In this document: positions 60,188-61,182 of the stretch, one piece after another
How the letters are laid out: every line of letters begins with the position of its first letter
Position numbering within the stretch: position 1 is the stretch's first letter
Assembly: GCA_021378525.1 (NCBI GenBank)
Contig: JAACJW010000003.1
Location: 1-61,182 of the forward strand
Direction: 5' to 3'
DNA length: 61,182 bases
DNA from: Ureaplasma sp. Hg2
GTDB lineage: Bacteria > Bacillota_I > Bacilli_A > Mycoplasmatales > Mycoplasmoidaceae
Position numbers and translations under genes: made by a program
The notes under the pieces: generated by a model
Seen by the model: only the letters and a program-made list of their open reading frames with translations
Told to the model about the DNA's origin: nothing
Database searches by the model: none

Positions 60188-61182
60188 TTATCATTTTTTC
60201 TTAGTTTTTCTTATTGGTTTACCGTTCTTACTCAATTTACTAGATACAGTAGATCGACCGCTAACATATTTACCGTGGTTGATGTTTTTAACATTTCTTT
60301 GTGGGAAACGATCAGTAGTATGAGGTTTGCCTTTGGGTGGGATACCTCTGATAGTATTATTTATGGATTTTTTTGAACTTTGATATCGAGTGTTTTGACT
60401 ATTATGTGATTTAACTTTAGTAATATTTATTGGGACACCTTTTGGTTTTTGGTTTCCTGAAGGCGCCTTCTTTTTAAATGGATTCTTAACATCTAGTGAA
60501 TAAGATTTTAAAGCACCATATTTTGTAGAGGTAGATGTTTTAGTATATTTGGGTGAAGTACTATGATATTTTGGCGCATAGCTACTTTGTGCCTTTCTTC
60601 CATCATGTTCAGGAGGTAATAATTTTTTACTTTGTGGATAAATAGTTTTATTGATTTTTTTAAGATTGTTCCCCTTTTGAGAGGGCATTTTCATTTTTCT
60701 ATATGTTTTAATTTTATTAGGTTTAAAATAGATAATATTTTTTTTCTTATAAAAATAGTAAAATAGCAATGATAAAAGTAAAATGAAACATAGAGCCCCG
60801 ATAACACCACCAATAATAGCACCAAGATTATTGCTCGATCCATTATTTGGCTTTGGAGTTGGCTTTGGAGATACACCTTTTTTAAATCCTGTATAAGTTT
60901 TTTTAGAACTTACCCCGTAAGAACTATAAGTAAAGATAAAATATATAGTTACTTCGCCTGTGCTAGCATTTTGTCCTGTTGTAAGCAAACCCTTATCTTT
61001 TATATCGTCATAATTAATAATATATTTGCTAGCCTTAACACCATCGATTTGATCGGGATAATACCCTTTGTTTTGACTGGTATCATTCTCTGCTCACTTA
61101 ACTTTAAGCTGAGCGTCGTCTATTGTTCTAGCGGTTTTAGCAGTAGATAGGGTTGTTGAATCAACGCTAGCCTTGAAAGGAG
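60188..61182 (-). CDS. Single-TM protein with Lys/Arg-rich cytoplasmic tail (5' partial)
   Basis: The minus-strand frame is open to the window edge, so the track start (TTG 60988) is not the true one. The visible N-terminal part, about 110 residues (ASVDSTTLSTAKTARTIDDA, KWAENDTSQNKGYYPDQ), looks extracellular, with a Pro-rich hinge (SPKPTPKPNNGSS), one TM helix (IIGGVIGALCFILLLSLLFY) and a cytoplasmic tail of about 195 residues with many Lys, Ser, Pro and Arg (ending KPIRKTKKKW). A TGA-Trp gives the last residue, then TAA. No signal peptide is visible because the 5' end is missing. Family unknown; a surface repeat protein is possible. Confidence 0.7.

Noticed and set aside
1-61182. tRNA or rRNA genes, CRISPR arrays, insertion sequences, prophage
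   Set aside because: No T-arm signature (GGTTCGAATCC-like), spaced direct repeats, transposase or phage motif noticed.

Overview
The window comes from a low-GC mollicute that reads UGA as tryptophan. Many conserved genes (smc, recA, folD, ftsY, thrS, rnjA, plsX, rnc) stay open only if in-frame TGA codons are translated, so the ORF track splits them. Wall-less biology is consistent with a surface lipoprotein locus, PTS sugar uptake, a glucokinase, the fatty-acid kinase system and RNase Y/J/III, with no cell-wall genes in view. Gene order such as asp23-fakA-plsX-rnc and smc-ftsY-ylxM is typical of Firmicutes and Mollicutes. I cannot name the species. A class III ribonucleotide reductase and a lone IspF are less usual mollicute contents.

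Layout. 1-9.4 kb: tail of an amino-acid permease, a HAD-family protein without its nucleophile, a glycerophosphodiesterase, manA, a short-chain dehydrogenase, three unknown ORFs, a ROK sugar kinase and an intact HAD phosphatase. 9.5-16.8 kb: a surface-protein locus with a 688-aa lipoprotein, a 787-aa paralogue that swaps the lipobox for a cytoplasmic segment plus TM anchor, and a 725-aa membrane-anchored SGNH hydrolase. 17-24 kb: a candidate small RNA, folD, ispF, trxB, and a sugar module (glucose-type PTS EIICBA, nanE, divergent RpiR regulator). 24-36.6 kb: an ABC exporter pair, a CBS-domain membrane protein, cinA-like, recA, rny, a HAD phosphatase, trpS, an Spx-like protein, nadK, an EIIB-like protein without catalytic Cys, and rnjA. 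36.9-42 kb: a small membrane protein, a guanine-class riboswitch with an NCS2 purine permease, and an operon for anaerobic ribonucleotide reductase. 42-61 kb: rplJ-rplL with L10 leader, rpmB, asp23-fakA-plsX-rnc, smc-ftsY-ylxM, a degenerate HAD protein, a trigger-factor-C-like protein, a GntR regulator, a DegV/FakB protein, two tandem OB-fold-like ORFs, thrS, another degenerate HAD protein, and a TM protein with a very basic tail.

How parts work together. nanE and the PTS overlap, and RpiR is divergent with a palindrome between them. This suggests an amino-sugar (possibly ManNAc) uptake route feeding GlcNAc-6-P. FakA and a DegV/FakB protein form a fatty-acid kinase system, and PlsX would use its acyl-phosphate. 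SMC, FtsY/YlxM and RNases Y, J and III are housekeeping.

The most notable observation is the nrdD locus. The catalytic subunit stops at a TAA between its two zinc-binding Cys pairs. The second Cys pair and the glycyl-radical motif lie downstream in the same frame, behind their own Shine-Dalgarno and ATG, as a 65-codon ORF overlapping nrdG. This is either a split class III reductase with a stand-alone glycyl-radical subunit, or a one-base lesion. Other themes are several HAD and PTS folds that lost catalytic residues, a thioredoxin reductase without the usual NADPH-phosphate arginines, and two terminator-ended intergenic stretches that may encode small RNAs.
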